A DNA stretch of 33,187 nucleotides from Marinilabiliaceae bacterium. Its GTDB lineage: Bacteria > Bacteroidota > Bacteroidia > Bacteroidales > Marinilabiliaceae. Positions 1 to 9,490 of the stretch are shown here, in pieces. The stretch covers positions 1 to 33,187 of the forward strand of contig WRMI01000033.1 in assembly GCA_009777175.1 (NCBI GenBank), written 5' to 3'. The notes under the pieces were generated by a model. It had not been told where the DNA came from. It worked only from the letters and a program-made list of their open reading frames with translations, and searched no databases. Position numbers and translations under genes: made by a program. How positions within the stretch are numbered: the stretch's first letter is position 1; each line of letters begins with the position of its first letter.

Positions 1-628
1 GAAAAAAATTGATGAATTTATTATTTTTTCATCAAAAAACACAAAAAAAATTGTGTATTAAAAAATAATGTTCTTAATTTGCAGAATTATTTGAAGAGGA
101 TTAAAACAGACAAAATAGCGATTACGCTTGATGTTTGTAAGGAAAAAGAAAGGCATCGTTTGCAAGGCTGCCGCAAAAAAGGCAAACCCCAAACAAAGCA
201 AATGCACGAATAAACGTGCGAAAAATATAAAATAGAGCCAATTGCTAAATGTTTTAAAAAATATATTTGACAAATTGTTGAACAAGAATAAAAAAAGTAG
301 AGAAAACTTAGTTTTTTGGAAACGGAAAGGAAAATACCTTTTATGATAAAAAGCAGGAAACAACGGACAACAACAGTGCCATCATAGTTTACTTGTTTTC
401 ATAAAAACTCCATGTGGAGTGTGCCTTAGGGTGCGGAACGATACAGAACGTGGAAAAGTGACATTCGGCAAACAAGTCATCAAGTTTGTGTGAAAAAAGT
501 TCTTTTGGAAAGGATGGGCTTTTAACATACCGAACGGTATGGAAACCAGCAATACAAGCAAGGAAATCTTGTAAAAACGGAATAGTTTTTAATATAGCGT
601 ACCAGATGCAAAATAAAGTCCCAAGGGT
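1..628. other. Intergenic region, no gene recognised
   Basis: AT-rich stretch before the first operon. The longest open frame, on the minus strand at 58-363, is a Phe/Leu-rich low-complexity reading with no recognisable domain. On the plus strand an open stretch of about 47 codons ends with TGA at 491-493 and reads ...VTFGKQVIKFV. It could be the tail of a decayed gene, but I cannot assign it. No clear promoter was found for the gene starting at 629. Confidence 0.4.
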
Positions 629-1540
629 ATGGGCAAATTTATGAAAAAATTTGAATCGATGTCAAAAATAACAAAATTGAGTTTGACATTTATCTTGTTA
701 GCAACAATTATTATTACAGGATGTAAAAGCGAAACCGAGAGACTGAATTCCTTAGATGACTTAAATGAATTATCTATTGGATTAAAATCCGGCGGAGCTT
801 TGCTATCATTATCGTATGAAATGACTACATATCAAATATATTATTACGATTTTGATGAACTTACTGAAATAGACCTCGCACATCTAAATCCAAGCGAGGA
901 AAAACAGAGAGTAGAAGTGTACATAATGCCAGACGGCACTATAAACATGGCAATAGAAGAAATGGATTTTGAGCGAAAAATTAATATTCCGCACGAAATT
1001 GAGCCAAGTGATGTGCCTCAGACAAAAAGAACCGAAATAATTGGTAATACTGTTACTTTTTATGACGGTAGTAGGAGAATGCTCGCCACTGAAAATTTCC
1101 AATCAGAAAAGATGGTCGAATGGGCTGAGCAAATTAAACAATCAAGTAACCAAGATGCAGCGCAAAAATATGCAAATTTGCAAAGCAATATTTGGGGACA
1201 AACGATTGAAAATACTATTGAAGAAGCACGAACCAGAGGAATGTTTGTTGAATACGACGACCAAATTGTTTCTGTCCGTCAAAATCTTTGTGATATAATG
1301 CATCAGGCTACTGGCGCAATTGTAACAATTATTGACAGAAACATAAACAAGATGGTAGCGTATACAATTTACGATGAGAATGAAAAAATTACATCGACAA
1401 TGTTTTTCGGTTACGAAACAGAAGGAGCGCATTTAATGAACGCTACCCGAACTGAAACAGTTTTAGAAATGCCATCTGGAGCTGAAGTTTTGCAGATTAC
1501 ATCTACAAAAATTGAGAACTATATTTTTAACCTTAATTAA
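629..1540 (+). CDS. Putative lipoprotein of unknown function
   Basis: A 303-residue protein with a lipoprotein signal peptide: basic n-region, hydrophobic stretch at about residues 17-29 and lipobox IITGC with the lipidated Cys at residue 32. ATG codons at 641 and 659 are alternative starts; the last would give a signal of normal length (Cys22). The mature part is hydrophilic and acidic, with no motif I recognise. It is the first gene of a tight operon, 8 bp before a secreted alpha/beta hydrolase that is followed by a propeller lipoprotein, so a shared role at the cell envelope is likely. The lipobox is seen directly; membrane anchoring is inferred, and the function is unknown. Confidence 0.75.
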   Translation: MGKFMKKFESMSKITKLSLTFILLATIIITGCKSETERLNSLDDLNELSIGLKSGGALLSLSYEMTTYQIYYYDFDELTEIDLAHLNPSEEKQRVEVYIMPDGTINMAIEEMDFERKINIPHEIEPSDVPQTKRTEIIGNTVTFYDGSRRMLATENFQSEKMVEWAEQIKQSSNQDAAQKYANLQSNIWGQTIENTIEEARTRGMFVEYDDQIVSVRQNLCDIMHQATGAIVTIIDRNINKMVAYTIYDENEKITSTMFFGYETEGAHLMNATRTETVLEMPSGAEVLQITSTKIENYIFNLN

Positions 1541-1548
1541 TTTGTATT

Positions 1549-2802
1549 ATGAAAAGTAAAGCAAGTTTTTTTATTATTCTAATCCTGTTATTAATATCGA
1601 AAATAACGATGTTTTCGCAGAACAGGAACGTAGTTTGGGTGCATGGATTAGGCGGTGACGCTTCATCGTGGCAGCACTACGCAAATATTTTTCAAAATGA
1701 AAGAAAAATATTTAGTGCGCGCCCAACCTATAATTATGCAAATGGACTTTCGCCAGCAGCAACGCAGTTAAAAAACGCATGGACTAATACCGCCGCAACA
1801 AATATTGGTATTGGTCATAGCATGGGAGGTGTTGTAATCCGTGAAGTTGATAGAAATACAACAAACGATAAAAGATTTGGTGGTTTTATCACAATTGCAT
1901 CACCTAATTATGGTGCTCCTATTTCAGCCAATGTTCTGAATGGAAACGCAGTTTCTGTAATTGCTAATGCTGTGGCTAAATTGACAGCAGGTCCATCTGT
2001 GGACCCTGTATGGGCACCAATAACTATATTGGCAGGTACTCTGTCTGTAGCTATTATACAAAATAATTTAAATACAATAAAAAATTATTTTAGCCAAGCT
2101 ACAAACAACGACCTTAAAGAAGGGAGTAACGCAATGAACAATCTGAATAATTATTCTTCCGCAACGCATAAAATATCAATTATTGCTGAAGAAACAAGTC
2201 CTGTACATTGGAGAATGATTGGTTCAATGATACATGGTGCCGGCTCATCAGGTAATCCTGGTGATGCCAAAATGGCTGGAAATGTTAGCATTTTAAGGTC
2301 ATTTTATAACGCTAAATATATATTTTATTTGGGGGGAATTTTTACAATACCATTAGCATTTAAATGGAAACAAGGCAGAGATTGGCTTGACGATAGTCAA
2401 TCTATTTGGTGCAGCCTGATTAAAGCTAGCCGCTTAGAACAACAGACTACAACTAATTCGCAGTGGGTTCCTTGTCCTACTGGACCCGGCGGACAAACCA
2501 AACCTAAGCTACCAACTGGGCAAACGGGATGTTGTGATTGTTGGATACATACCCCTGTTACTACTTGGGTTACTGTTACATACAAAACTGACGGCTTACT
2601 TCCAACTTATGCACAGGAATTGAAAGGTGTCCCCTCAGGAAACCGTTACGTTATTGACCATGCCAACCACATGGAACTCAAAAATATGACGTATAGTATA
2701 AATAAGAACGGGCAAACTAGTGACGGTACGAAAAATACTATGAACGCGATTTTTGATAAACAACAGGGAGACTTTTTCCGTACTGAAAGGAAAACACCTT
2801 AA
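1549..2802 (+). CDS. Secreted alpha/beta-hydrolase (lipase/esterase-like)
   Basis: A 417-residue protein with an N-terminal signal peptide (hydrophobic residues 7-22, probable cleavage near MFSQ). The oxyanion-type motif VHGLGGD lies at residues 31-37 and the nucleophile elbow GHSMGG at 89-94, making Ser91 the probable catalytic serine. DHANHMEL near residue 370 is the likely catalytic-His region; I could not place the acid residue. This matches PGAP1/lipase-type hydrolases acting on esters outside the cytoplasm. An unusual segment at about residues 300-335 is rich in Cys, Gly and Pro (LEQQTTTN to GCCDCW) and separates the core from the His motif. It is the middle gene of a three-gene operon, 8 bp after the lipoprotein and 14 bp before the propeller gene. 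The substrate is unknown. Confidence 0.8.
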   Translation: MKSKASFFIILILLLISKITMFSQNRNVVWVHGLGGDASSWQHYANIFQNERKIFSARPTYNYANGLSPAATQLKNAWTNTAATNIGIGHSMGGVVIREVDRNTTNDKRFGGFITIASPNYGAPISANVLNGNAVSVIANAVAKLTAGPSVDPVWAPITILAGTLSVAIIQNNLNTIKNYFSQATNNDLKEGSNAMNNLNNYSSATHKISIIAEETSPVHWRMIGSMIHGAGSSGNPGDAKMAGNVSILRSFYNAKYIFYLGGIFTIPLAFKWKQGRDWLDDSQSIWCSLIKASRLEQQTTTNSQWVPCPTGPGGQTKPKLPTGQTGCCDCWIHTPVTTWVTVTYKTDGLLPTYAQELKGVPSGNRYVIDHANHMELKNMTYSINKNGQTSDGTKNTMNAIFDKQQGDFFRTERKTP

Positions 2803-2816
2803 AGAAGAAAGTGAAT

Positions 2817-4082
2817 ATGAAAAATTGTTTTTTATTGTTATTTTCATTGCAGTTTTGTTTATATTCCTGTAATGAAATGAAAAATGATGAAGTATTCCAA
2901 AGAGTTGATGATATGGGGGTGGTTATTGCCACCCCCTTTCTTTGGAAAACAAGTTTGCATGAAAAGGAACCTGTTTCAAATGGCTTTGTTTTTCCTCCTG
3001 TATATTATATGGGAAATGTATTGATATCTACTACAAATGGTGATAAAAATGTAAACAAATTTACCTTAATTGATACGGATATAGGAAAAACGATTTGGAG
3101 TTGGGACGATCAATTTGAACCAAAATTTTCTGATTTGTATATCCGTTTTTATCATCAGTATAATAACATACTTACTTTTCAATGGGGAAGTTGGAGTTAT
3201 GGTATCAATTTGGATAATGGAACCTCTAAATGGCGCGAAAAACGTGATAGAAGTTTTGATGTGAGAATAGGTTCATTCGACAAATATTTTTTTTCTTATG
3301 CTGAGGTCATTAATAGTGATGGGTATAATGAATTTATTGCTTTCAAAGGAGATATGCAAACTGGGGTGTTATCTGAATTTCTTAAAGCAAATTTAGCCTT
3401 TGAACACCCTGATTGTGTTAGAGGTATTTATCATGTCACCCAAGTACCCAATCAAAAAAATCTTTTAGTTGTAACCTATTGTGAAAATCTGCCCGACTGG
3501 GTCACTCAACCTTATTTTGGACTGTATGATACAGAAACTTATGAATGGATATGGGATAAAATTTTGATTTTACCTCCAAAACCATCAAATGGGCTTTATT
3601 ATGAGCCTATTATTGTAAACAATAAAATATACGGAGCGATTTCCACTAGTATTGTATGCCATGATTTAGAAACGGGTAAACAATTATGGAAAAGAGAATT
3701 TAATGGCAACTTTGAAAGTGCGGGTATTATTTTAGAAGAAGGCAAAGTCATAGCAAACTGCGAAGATACATACGCCTACGCTTTAGAAGCAGAAACGGGC
3801 AATATTCTTTGGAGTGTAAAAACCGCGGGCACCTGCAGCCGTATGAGTTATCTAAACGGCGTTGTTTATATGGTTGGTGGTTCGGGTGGTGGGCGGCTTT
3901 TTGCAATTGAGGCGAGCACGGGCAAAATGTTATGGCGTATCGATGCTGGTTTACTCGGCGAGGGAGAAGGCGCAAGATTTAGAACAAATGCAGTGTATGT
4001 ACTACCCGCAAAAGATGACCAACCTGCAAAAGTTATTGCACTGAGCGATATGTATGCCTATTGCTTTGAGGCAGAGAGGTAG
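2817..4082 (+). CDS. PQQ-type beta-propeller repeat lipoprotein
   Basis: About 421 residues from the ATG at 2817; a GTG at 2811 in the same frame is less likely. The signal peptide ends in a lipobox (CLYSC). The mature part carries repeated blades with the PQQ/BamB signature of a short hydrophobic strand, D/E-x-x-T/N-G-K and then a Trp: TDIGKTIWSW, DNGTSKWREK, ETGKQLWKRE, ETGNILWSVK and STGKMLWRID. Such proteins fold into eight-bladed propellers that bind partners or, rarely, PQQ; no dehydrogenase active site is visible, so a scaffolding role is more likely. It is the third gene of the operon with the lipoprotein and hydrolase. The stop codon TAG is the first repeat-like unit of a GTTAGTG array. 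Confidence 0.82.
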   Translation: MKNCFLLLFSLQFCLYSCNEMKNDEVFQRVDDMGVVIATPFLWKTSLHEKEPVSNGFVFPPVYYMGNVLISTTNGDKNVNKFTLIDTDIGKTIWSWDDQFEPKFSDLYIRFYHQYNNILTFQWGSWSYGINLDNGTSKWREKRDRSFDVRIGSFDKYFFSYAEVINSDGYNEFIAFKGDMQTGVLSEFLKANLAFEHPDCVRGIYHVTQVPNQKNLLVVTYCENLPDWVTQPYFGLYDTETYEWIWDKILILPPKPSNGLYYEPIIVNNKIYGAISTSIVCHDLETGKQLWKREFNGNFESAGIILEEGKVIANCEDTYAYALEAETGNILWSVKTAGTCSRMSYLNGVVYMVGGSGGGRLFAIEASTGKMLWRIDAGLLGEGEGARFRTNAVYVLPAKDDQPAKVIALSDMYAYCFEAER

Positions 4083-4141
4083 TTAGTGGTTAGTGGTTAG
4101 CGGTTAGTGGTTATTGATTAGCGGTTAGCGGTTAGTGGTTA
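4080..4141 (+). repeat. Period-7 GTTAGTG tandem array at a stop codon
   Basis: About eight imperfect copies of the heptamer GTTAGTG (variants GTTAGCG, ATTAGCG, GTTATTG). The array starts at the TAG stop of the propeller gene and ends before the promoter region of the next gene. The unit contains TAG on this strand and TAA on the other, and because its period is not a multiple of three it closes all six frames within 21 bp. Confidence 0.9.
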
Positions 4142-4213
4142 CAAACTTTGTGAACTTTCTGAACTTTTTTTAACAGAAAATTTGTTTTATTTATTTTATT
4201 AAAAAAATAGTAT

Positions 4214-4221
4214 TAACTTTG
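4214..4221 (+). promoter_or_regulatory. Probable -7 promoter element (TAACTTTG)
   Basis: An exact match to the Bacteroidetes -7 consensus TAnnTTTG, 28 bp before the ATG of the beta-barrel gene. The nearest upstream TTTG (4181-4184) is 29 bp away, too far for a normal -33 element, so only the -7 part is supported. Confidence 0.5.
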
Positions 4222-4248
4222 TGTATTATTAATTAAAAATTTAAAAAG

Positions 4249-4980
4249 ATGAGGACAAGAATTATAGTTTTATTATTAGCGGTCGTTTTAGCGACATGCT
4301 TATCGCAGGCGCAATTTAAAATTGGAGCACGTGCAGGTTTTAGCCTTACCAACGTGAACTTCAATTTTCCATCAGGCGATGAAGAACTAGATAATTCCAT
4401 CAACCCAAAAATGAAACCCGGATTTCAAATCGGTGTTGTTGGCGGCTTTGAACTGAACAATGCTTTTTCAGTCCAATCAGGCATTTTATTTGCTACTCAA
4501 GGTTGGAAAATAGACTCTGATTATGAAGCAAGGGAGGAAGGAATTTATACCAAAATTCAATCAAAAGGCAAAACGAATTTGAATTATATTCAAGTTCCTA
4601 TCCTCGCAATTTACAAATTAGATTTAAGCGGTGCAAAACTTTTGTTGCAGATTGGACCTTATTTTGGTTATGGGCTTGGAGGTCAGTCAAAAAGTGAATC
4701 ATCAATTTTAATGAAATTTAATGATGAAGTGATTATTGACGAAAAAACAAGCCTTGACAATAAAATTAAAATGGGAAGTGGTGAAGATCAAGTTAACGCA
4801 TTCGATTTTGGTCTTAATTTCGGCACAGGTGTTCAATTTGGCAACATTCAGACAACTTTAAGTTATAGTATTGGACTTGTTAATTTGTACAATAAAAGCA
4901 CTTTGGATATGATGGATGAGGATATATCCATGAAAAACAAAGGCTTTTCACTTACTATAACCTATTTGTTTGGTAATTAA
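4249..4980 (+). CDS. Outer-membrane beta-barrel protein (PorT/OmpA-like barrel family)
   Basis: A 243-residue protein with a classic Sec signal peptide (residues 1-22, ending SQAQ). It begins with FKIGARAGFSLTNVNF, typical of Bacteroidetes 'porin family / outer membrane beta-barrel' proteins. Alternating hydrophobic strands follow (GFQIGVVGGFELNN, LQIGPYFGYGLGG, FDFGLNFGTGVQF). It ends in an aromatic-containing strand (FSLTITYLFGN), as expected for Bam-dependent insertion. It has its own upstream -7 element and is followed after 21 bp by a broken RHS gene with which it shares no obvious function. Family assignment is good; no ligand or role can be read from the sequence. Confidence 0.8.
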   Translation: MRTRIIVLLLAVVLATCLSQAQFKIGARAGFSLTNVNFNFPSGDEELDNSINPKMKPGFQIGVVGGFELNNAFSVQSGILFATQGWKIDSDYEAREEGIYTKIQSKGKTNLNYIQVPILAIYKLDLSGAKLLLQIGPYFGYGLGGQSKSESSILMKFNDEVIIDEKTSLDNKIKMGSGEDQVNAFDFGLNFGTGVQFGNIQTTLSYSIGLVNLYNKSTLDMMDEDISMKNKGFSLTITYLFGN

Positions 4981-5001
4981 ACCTCTAAGAGACAGTTCTA
5001 A

Positions 5002-6348
5002 ATGGTTTTTTTCTATTCCCGATATTTTTGGACGAACAACGTTTTTGGATACGGGGTGTCAAACGCTAATTATTATGATAATTACACTTTTCTTGACATC
5101 GATGCAATATCCGGCATCAAAACTTCGTTGTTGTATGACAATACTCTCGAAGATTTTAATAAAATGTACGGAAACATAGACGATATTGTTGCCCACAAGG
5201 GCTTACTTACAGGCAGCGCAACAGCAATGCTCGATAGTGATATGTATCTTTATTCTGCATTTTATTATGATTGTTTTGGAAGGATAGTGCAAACTAAATC
5301 TACCAACCACTTAGAAGGCGTAGAAAAAGAGTATGTACACTATGATTATACGGGTAACCCACTGAAAAAGATGCATATACATATTAAAGGTAATACATCT
5401 ATAAATGAGGTTTACAATTATGAATATGACCATGCGGGACGGTTAAAAATTGTAACACATAAATTAAACAATTCGGGCACTGTTACTATTACTGAAAATA
5501 ATTATGAAGAAACAGGAAGGCTACATTCTACTGAAAATGCAACAAAAGAGCCTGTTGAATATAGTTATGATGTGCGCTCACGACTTAAAACAATTGATAC
5601 GCAAGAGTTTGCTCAGCAACTTAACTATACACCCGGTGGAAATATTGAAGTTATGCAGTGGAGAAACAGTGCAGGTACGGGATATACTGATAGTTATTTT
5701 TTTGAATATGATAATCTTTCGCGACTTACAAAAGCATATCATAGCGGAGATACTTTTGATAAGAGTGGACTTTACAACGAAGAGTTTGAGTATGACAAAC
5801 AAGGAAATATTGAAAGTTTAAAACGTTATACCAAAAGAAATTTAATTGTAAAACCAAATGACACAGCCGAAATGGATAGTGTAGCCATTGCCCACTACAG
5901 CAGCAGATTCTCACCCGAAGATGTTGAACGAGGAATGTCATCTATCCTTGCAGATGACCTAGAATTAAGCTACTTTGGCAACCAAATAAATAAAGTTGTT
6001 GATAAATCTACATATAAAAGCACAAGCACTGATGAGTACTTTTTTACAAAATGGAGTATAACTTCATCACCTCGATATGGTTATAACCAAAATGGTGCAA
6101 TGACAAAAGACGATAACAAAGGTATGACAGTAGAATATAATACTCTTAATTTGCCACGAAAGGTAAAAATAAACAATACAGTAGTTTTAAGTGGTAGCAC
6201 ACTGTATGATTACTCTGCGGATGGAGTAAAACGAAGAGTAACACACCAATGGTTAGTGCCATCGGTTTATCAACCCGAAGTATCAATAGATACAACTGCA
6301 ATTTTTGACCATCCATACCTTAATGAACGAGGGGATGACGATATGTGA
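5002..6348 (+). pseudogene. RHS/YD-repeat protein fragment, lacking both ends
   Basis: A 448-codon open frame with the tyrosine-aspartate repeats of RHS/wall-associated proteins: YYDCFGRIVQ, YDYTGNPLKK, YEYDHAGRLK, YSYDVRSRLK, FEYDNLSRLTK, FEYDKQGNIE, YGYNQNGAMT and YDYSADGVKRRV. Intact Bacteroidetes RHS proteins are usually over 1000 residues, with a signal peptide, an N-terminal domain and a C-terminal core plus a variable toxin or effector tail. Here a stop codon lies just before the first ATG, there is no signal peptide, and the frame stops (DDDM) before the conserved RHS core. The stop runs directly into an ATTCGTGGCTAAA intergenic repeat. I read this as a remnant of a polymorphic secreted protein; expression as a small intracellular protein is possible but unlikely. 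Confidence 0.75.
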
Positions 6349-6682
6349 AATTCGTGGCTAAAAAAATATGGTACTTTTTTTCTTTCACGAAAAAGTCTTA
6401 AATTTGCGCCCTAAATTAGCAATTATTTTTTTGATGAATTCTACGAGATTGAATGTATTATTTAAAGAAAAATAAGAATCTCTGTGTGCAACTCTGTGTA
6501 AAGACGTGGCGTACCACGTCTCAAAGTGACACACAAAGTAGAACAAAGATACACAAACAAATGATTATATTTCGGTAGACTCAATATTTCAATACGTTCA
6601 ATAACAAACAATTTCAATAATTTAATGAAAATTCGTGTATTTCAATAAATTCAATAACAAATTCGTGGCTAAACCCAAACAG
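6349..6682. repeat. Intergenic region with hairpin and shared pre-start repeat
   Basis: It begins with ATTCGTGGCTAAA at the RHS stop. At 6503-6520 lies a perfect hairpin, GACGTGG-CGTA-CCACGTC, which recurs with one base changed at 15919-15936. At 6627-6673 is a module made of ATTCGTG, TATTTCAATAAATTCAATAA and ATTCGTGGCTAAA, also found upstream of the genes at 11438 and 13314. A TAnnTTTG match at 6399-6406 (TAAATTTG) could be a promoter for ribD-cls, but no -33 element is visible. No gene is seen. Confidence 0.6.
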
Positions 6683-7717
6683 ATGAAAAAATATATGTTT
6701 CGTTGTCTTAAACTCGCTTCTCAAGCGGAAGGTTTAACCTATCCTAATCCTTTGGTTGGTGCGGTTATAGTTTATAATGATATTATAATTGGTGAAGGTT
6801 ATCATCGTAAGGCGGGAGAAAAACATGCCGAAGTAATTGCCATTGAAACCCTTAAAAACAAAGAATTACTCAAAGAATCAACTATTTATGTAAACCTTGA
6901 GCCTTGCTCTCATTTTGGCAAAACAAATCCATGTGTTTTGAGAATTATTGAGGAAAAAATTCCAAACGTTGTTGTGGGAACTATTGATACAAACAGCAAA
7001 GTATCTGGAAAAGGAATAGAGAAACTGCGTTCACATGGTGTAAATGTGGAAGTTGGAATTCTTGAAAAAGAGTGCCGCGAATTAAACCGTAGATTTTTTA
7101 CCTTTCACGAAAAAAAACGCCCTTATATTATACTAAAATGGGCAGAAACCGAAGATGGATTTATTGATATTGAAAGAGATACAGATGCCATCGCACATCC
7201 TAATTGGATAACCGATGAATCAGGACGGCGAATTGTGCATTTATGGAGAAGTCGCGAACAAGCAATTTTGGTAGGCTCAACAACCGCTATTAAAGATAAC
7301 CCAAAGTTGACTGTACGGGATTGGTGCGGACAAAATCCTTTGAGATTAGTACTTGACCGACAAGGAACACTGCCATCAACTTTATCTCTCTTTGACGGTG
7401 AAACTCAAACCATTGTTTTTACATATCATCCAAAACAAAACCTTAAAAAAATTGAATTTGTGAAATTAAGGCACGACATCCATCCCATTGAAACAATTCT
7501 TTCTCATTTATATGAAAATAAAATTCAATCATTGATTGTTGAGGGCGGCGCAACATTAATTAATCTTTTTTTAGAAAAAAATATTTGGGATGAAGCCCGC
7601 ATTTTTATTGGAAACAAATGGTTTGAAAAAGGAGTTGAAGCACCAAAAATTAATCAAAAACCTATTTTTTCAGAAAAAAATGATAATTTTACACTGAATT
7701 TTTTTCAAAACTATTAA
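6683..7717 (+). CDS. ribD: Bifunctional riboflavin deaminase/reductase RibD
   Basis: Riboflavin synthesis: deamination of the pyrimidine product of GTP cyclohydrolase II, then reduction of the ribosyl side chain. From the ATG at 6683 the protein has 344 residues. The N-terminal deaminase has the zinc ligands and catalytic Glu in KHAE (His48, Glu50) and EPCSHFGKTNPC (Cys75, Cys84), plus the substrate-loop sequence YPNPLVGAV. The C-terminal reductase begins near RPYIILKWAETEDGFI and has LRLVLDRQG and the nucleotide-binding IVEGGATLIN. The frame is open back to 6635, but those extra codons are only a translation of an intergenic repeat, so 6683 is preferred. Cls follows after 8 bp, suggesting co-transcription without a shared pathway. 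No FMN riboswitch was seen upstream. Confidence 0.93.
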   Translation: MKKYMFRCLKLASQAEGLTYPNPLVGAVIVYNDIIIGEGYHRKAGEKHAEVIAIETLKNKELLKESTIYVNLEPCSHFGKTNPCVLRIIEEKIPNVVVGTIDTNSKVSGKGIEKLRSHGVNVEVGILEKECRELNRRFFTFHEKKRPYIILKWAETEDGFIDIERDTDAIAHPNWITDESGRRIVHLWRSREQAILVGSTTAIKDNPKLTVRDWCGQNPLRLVLDRQGTLPSTLSLFDGETQTIVFTYHPKQNLKKIEFVKLRHDIHPIETILSHLYENKIQSLIVEGGATLINLFLEKNIWDEARIFIGNKWFEKGVEAPKINQKPIFSEKNDNFTLNFFQNY

Positions 7718-7725
7718 TAATTTAT

Positions 7726-9189
7726 ATGGATTTGTTGCACTATATATACGAAATCATCAAAATTTCTGTTATCATAATCTATTTTGCAGGAATAATTTAT
7801 CTCGTTGTAGATACTGTTTTAGAAAACCGAAGTCCCGTAAAAACTATTTCTTGGATATTAGTGTTAGTGTTGCTCCCCGTTGTAGGTTTCATTTTTTTCA
7901 TTTTTGTAGGACAAAATTTCCGAAAAGAGAAAATTATTGCGCGCAACGTACTCAAAAATCAAGATATTTTTACCACATTAGCGACCCAACAAGTAGATAG
8001 TCTAAAAAAAGAGGAGTTGTTTCATAACAATTTGTTTGAAGAGAAACGTCAATTGCTTACTTTGTTGTTGAATAATAGTAATGCCGTTATTACTACGGGG
8101 AACTCCGTTAAACTGTTACATAATGGACAAGTTACTTTTGAGGCAATTATTTTTGCATTAAAAAATGCTAAATCGTTCATTCATTTAGAATATTATATTT
8201 TTTCTGACGACAAAATAGGGCGCACTATCTTAAACATATTAAAACAGAAAGCCAAAGAAGGCATTGAAGTGCGTTTAATAGTTGATGATGTTGGCAGTTG
8301 GGAACTTAAAGAGCCGTTTTACAAAGAGTTACGCAATAGCGGAATTGATATATATTCATTTTTACCTGTACATTTTCCAAAATTGACAAGTAAAATAAAT
8401 TACCGTAACCACCGCAAAATAATTGTAATAGACGGAACAGTAGGTTTTATGGGTGGAGTTAACATTGCTGACAGATATATCGAAGGCAATAAAGAATATG
8501 GTATATGGCGTGATACTCACTTACTTATCGAAGGAGATGCAATTAATTCGCTGCAAACAATTTTTTTGACCGATTGGTATTTTGTTAGCCACGAAGAGTT
8601 GAGCGATAAAAAATATTTTCCATATAAAAAAGCCAATGGCGACAAAATTATGCAAATTGTTTCAAGCGGTCCCGATTCGGATTGGCACGCAATCATGATG
8701 GGAATTTTTCATGCAATAGTATCTGCTAAAAAGTATGTCTACGTTGCCACGCCATATTTTATGCCAACAGAAGCAGTTTTGCTTGCACTGATAACAGCCG
8801 CTCTCGGTGGAGTGGATGTCAAAGTGATTATACCTGAAAAAAGTGACGCATTCATTTCGCTGCGCTCCTCACGCTCTTATATACACGAACTTCTTGATGC
8901 AAACATTAAAACTTATTTCTACAGAAAAGGTTTTATTCACTCAAAAGTTTTGATTATTGATGATTTTGTTTCAGTGATTGGGTCAGCAAATATGGATTTC
9001 AGAAGTTTCGAACAAAATTTTGAAATTTCTGCATTTATTTATGATGAAAAAACTGCAAAAGAATTAACTATTACTTTTGAAGAAGATTTGTCAAATAGTA
9101 TACAAATCACTCAAAACGAATGGAATAACCGTTCACGTATAGATAAATGGAAAGAATCATTCGCAAGGTTGGTAGGACCTTTGCTGTAA
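7726..9189 (+). CDS. cls: Cardiolipin synthase (phospholipase D family)
   Basis: A 487-residue membrane enzyme that joins phosphatidylglycerol molecules into cardiolipin. Two N-terminal membrane helices (about residues 8-29 and 37-60, the second within the PLDc_N region SPVKTISWILVLVLLPVVGF) anchor it. Two HxKxxxxD motifs form the active site: HRKIIVID at 229-236 followed by GFMGGVNIADRY, and HSKVLIID at 405-412 followed by VIGSANMDFRS. Length and architecture match bacterial ClsA-type enzymes. It follows ribD with an 8-bp gap and is followed by a MITE-like repeat, which probably marks the end of the transcription unit. Confidence 0.94.
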   Translation: MDLLHYIYEIIKISVIIIYFAGIIYLVVDTVLENRSPVKTISWILVLVLLPVVGFIFFIFVGQNFRKEKIIARNVLKNQDIFTTLATQQVDSLKKEELFHNNLFEEKRQLLTLLLNNSNAVITTGNSVKLLHNGQVTFEAIIFALKNAKSFIHLEYYIFSDDKIGRTILNILKQKAKEGIEVRLIVDDVGSWELKEPFYKELRNSGIDIYSFLPVHFPKLTSKINYRNHRKIIVIDGTVGFMGGVNIADRYIEGNKEYGIWRDTHLLIEGDAINSLQTIFLTDWYFVSHEELSDKKYFPYKKANGDKIMQIVSSGPDSDWHAIMMGIFHAIVSAKKYVYVATPYFMPTEAVLLALITAALGGVDVKVIIPEKSDAFISLRSSRSYIHELLDANIKTYFYRKGFIHSKVLIIDDFVSVIGSANMDFRSFEQNFEISAFIYDEKTAKELTITFEEDLSNSIQITQNEWNNRSRIDKWKESFARLVGPLL

Positions 9190-9210
9190 AAAATTTTTTA
9201 TCATTGAATT

Positions 9211-9405
9211 GACCTGCATTATTCTTAAAAACTGTTCTTTGTTGCTTCATATAGCTTGCATGATTCATAAGAAATGAAAATATCTTTTAACCACAAAGGA
9301 ACACAAAAAATAACTGAAAACTGAAAACTTTTAACGTTCTTTGCGTTCTTCACTTTGCGCCTTTGCGTTAAAATAAATAATATGAAATCTGAATACTGCA
9401 TATTA
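9211..9405 (+). repeat. MITE-like element, copy A (degenerate ends)
   Basis: It shares its core with the copies at 23187-23346 and 28341-28484: ATAAGAAATGAAAATATC, a run through ACCACAAAGGAACACAAAAA, AACTGAAAACTGAAAACT, a GCGTTCTTCACTTTGCG-type string and CCTTTGCGTTAAAATAAA. The left end is present twice (GACCTGCATTATTC at 9211-9224 and GCTTGCATGATTCATAA at 9254-9270). The right inverted end is degenerate (ATGAAATCTGAATACTGCAT region). Confidence 0.65.
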
Positions 9406-9439
9406 CAAAAGGGGGAAAATATTTTTTCAAAATGCATGC

Positions 9440-9468
9440 TTGAAATTCAAAAAATATATCTACTTTTG
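9440..9468 (+). promoter_or_regulatory. Probable promoter of the toxin-antitoxin pair
   Basis: TTG at 9440-9442, an 18-bp spacer and TACTTTTG at 9461-9468, an exact TAnnTTTG match. It lies 22 bp before the antitoxin ATG at 9491. Confidence 0.55.
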
Positions 9469-9490
9469 TCAAAATTTTAATTTAGAAAAT

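Noticed and set aside
58..363. 101-codon minus-strand open frame rich in Phe and Leu
   Set aside because: Low-complexity reading of AT-rich DNA, no recognisable domain, signal or neighbour support.
396..493. Plus-strand in-frame tail ending ...VTFGKQVIKFV that looked like the C-terminus of a lost gene
   Set aside because: The open stretch is only about 47 codons, has no start, and matches no family I can name.
6635..6682. N-terminal extension of RibD (MYFNKFNNKFVAKPKQ)
   Set aside because: It is a direct translation of an intergenic repeat found at other gene fronts; MKKYMFRCLKLA at 6683 is the normal RibD start.
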